Source: an uncultured Bacteroidales bacterium (GTDB lineage Bacteria > Bacteroidota > Bacteroidia > Bacteroidales > P3). Taken from it: a stretch of 64,000 nt of DNA. Below the pieces are notes generated by a model. The model did not search any database. It worked only from the letters and a program-made list of their open reading frames with translations, and was not told the origin of the DNA. The first letter of the stretch is position 1; each line of letters begins with the position of its first letter. The DNA is taken from NCBI GenBank assembly GCA_900318175.1, contig ONJQ01000002.1:1-64000 (forward strand), written 5' to 3'. Positions 63,590-64,000 of this stretch are shown piece by piece. A program made the position numbers and the translations under genes.

Positions 63590-64000
63590 ATGCCTACAAG
63601 AATCAGATTACAGCGTCATGGTAAAAAGAATCAACCTTTCTATCATATCGTTGTTGCGGATGGTCGTGTACCTCGGGATGGTAAATTTATCGAGAAATTA
63701 GGCACCTACAATCCGCTGACCAATCCTGCCACTATCGAACTCAATGTTGACCGCGCTACCTATTGGGTCGGCACCGGCGCTCAGCCCAGCGACACCGTCC
63801 GCCGCATCCTCTCCTACAAGGGTGTGCTGCTGAAACACCACCTGCAGGTGGGTGTGCAGAAAGGCGCCATCAGCCAGGAACAGGCCGATGTGAAGTTCAA
63901 CGAGTGGCTGAAAGCCAAGGAGACCAAAATCGCCAACGCCAAGAGCGAGAGCGACACCAAACTCCGCAACGTGAAGAAAGACCGCCTCGAAGCCGAGAAG
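63590..64000 (+). CDS. rpsP: 30S ribosomal protein S16 (3' end outside window)
   Basis: 137 codons are visible and the frame is still open at the window edge. The start MPTRIRLQRHGKKNQPFYHI and the DGKFIEKLGTYNPL segment are diagnostic for S16, an early-assembling small-subunit protein. The C-terminal extension rich in Lys, Glu and Ala (ISQEQADVKFNEWLKAKE onward) is longer than in E. coli S16 (82 residues) and is usual in Bacteroidota. Confidence 0.96.
   Translation, partial: MPTRIRLQRHGKKNQPFYHIVVADGRVPRDGKFIEKLGTYNPLTNPATIELNVDRATYWVGTGAQPSDTVRRILSYKGVLLKHHLQVGVQKGAISQEQADVKFNEWLKAKETKIANAKSESDTKLRNVKKDRLEAEK

Overview
The window reads as chromosomal DNA from a member of the Bacteroidales (Bacteroidota). 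Evidence: recurrent -7 elements of the form TAnnTTTG, several with TTG about 20 nt upstream; C-terminal type IX secretion (T9SS) sorting domains of both type A and type B; a moxR-DUF58-batABCDE locus; and many short-lipobox lipoproteins. I cannot name genus or species. No rRNA, tRNA, CRISPR array, prophage or complete insertion sequence was seen.

Layout. 1-616 is repeat- and hairpin-rich non-coding DNA. tyrS and a large T9SS type A exported protein follow on the minus strand (617-5019). From 5301 to 15652 a long plus-strand run holds moxR, a DUF58 protein, a membrane protein, batA-batE, then a WG-repeat protein and rseC at operon-like spacing. 16000-22137 carries a caspase-like exported protein whose catalytic Cys is Ser, a small A1S_2505-type protein, an exported protein of unknown function, ftsK and an O-methyltransferase. 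22535-24227 is a compact, partly overlapping four-gene operon: three small Cys-patterned lipoproteins and a DoxX/MauE-thioredoxin fusion. I consider this the best candidate for an undescribed system here.

24427-28578 (minus) is a polysaccharide flippase followed by a T9SS type B protein. 28833-36077 holds a GH20-like lipoprotein lacking the catalytic Asp-Glu pair, a DMT transporter, a YfcE-type phosphodiesterase with an ATPase-domain protein, a lipoprotein, a sugar transferase initiating polysaccharide synthesis, and an FKBP isomerase. 36078-38232 is accessory in character and AT-rich in part: a 47-bp palindrome, a dispersed repeat, a broken T9SS mini-gene, an orphan lipoprotein and a 44-bp tandem array.

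38233-51181 (minus) has arginine decarboxylase, a gingipain-family C25 protease with T9SS tail, and a housekeeping gene run (DUF1599, DoxX, DUF4293, tsaE, rsfS, ftsH, cdsA, psd, rlu). 51278-57445 (plus) has folP, cdaA, a DUF2975/XRE pair and an M16 peptidase. 57920-63235 (minus) has a lipoprotein and a ribF-LRR-nitrilase-mutS2 operon. The window ends inside rpsP.

Together the genes describe a cell that exports proteins by T9SS, makes surface polysaccharide, and has stress and envelope quality-control functions (Bat, FtsH, MutS2, CdaA). Non-coding gaps repeatedly contain the same families of hairpin-bearing dispersed repeats.
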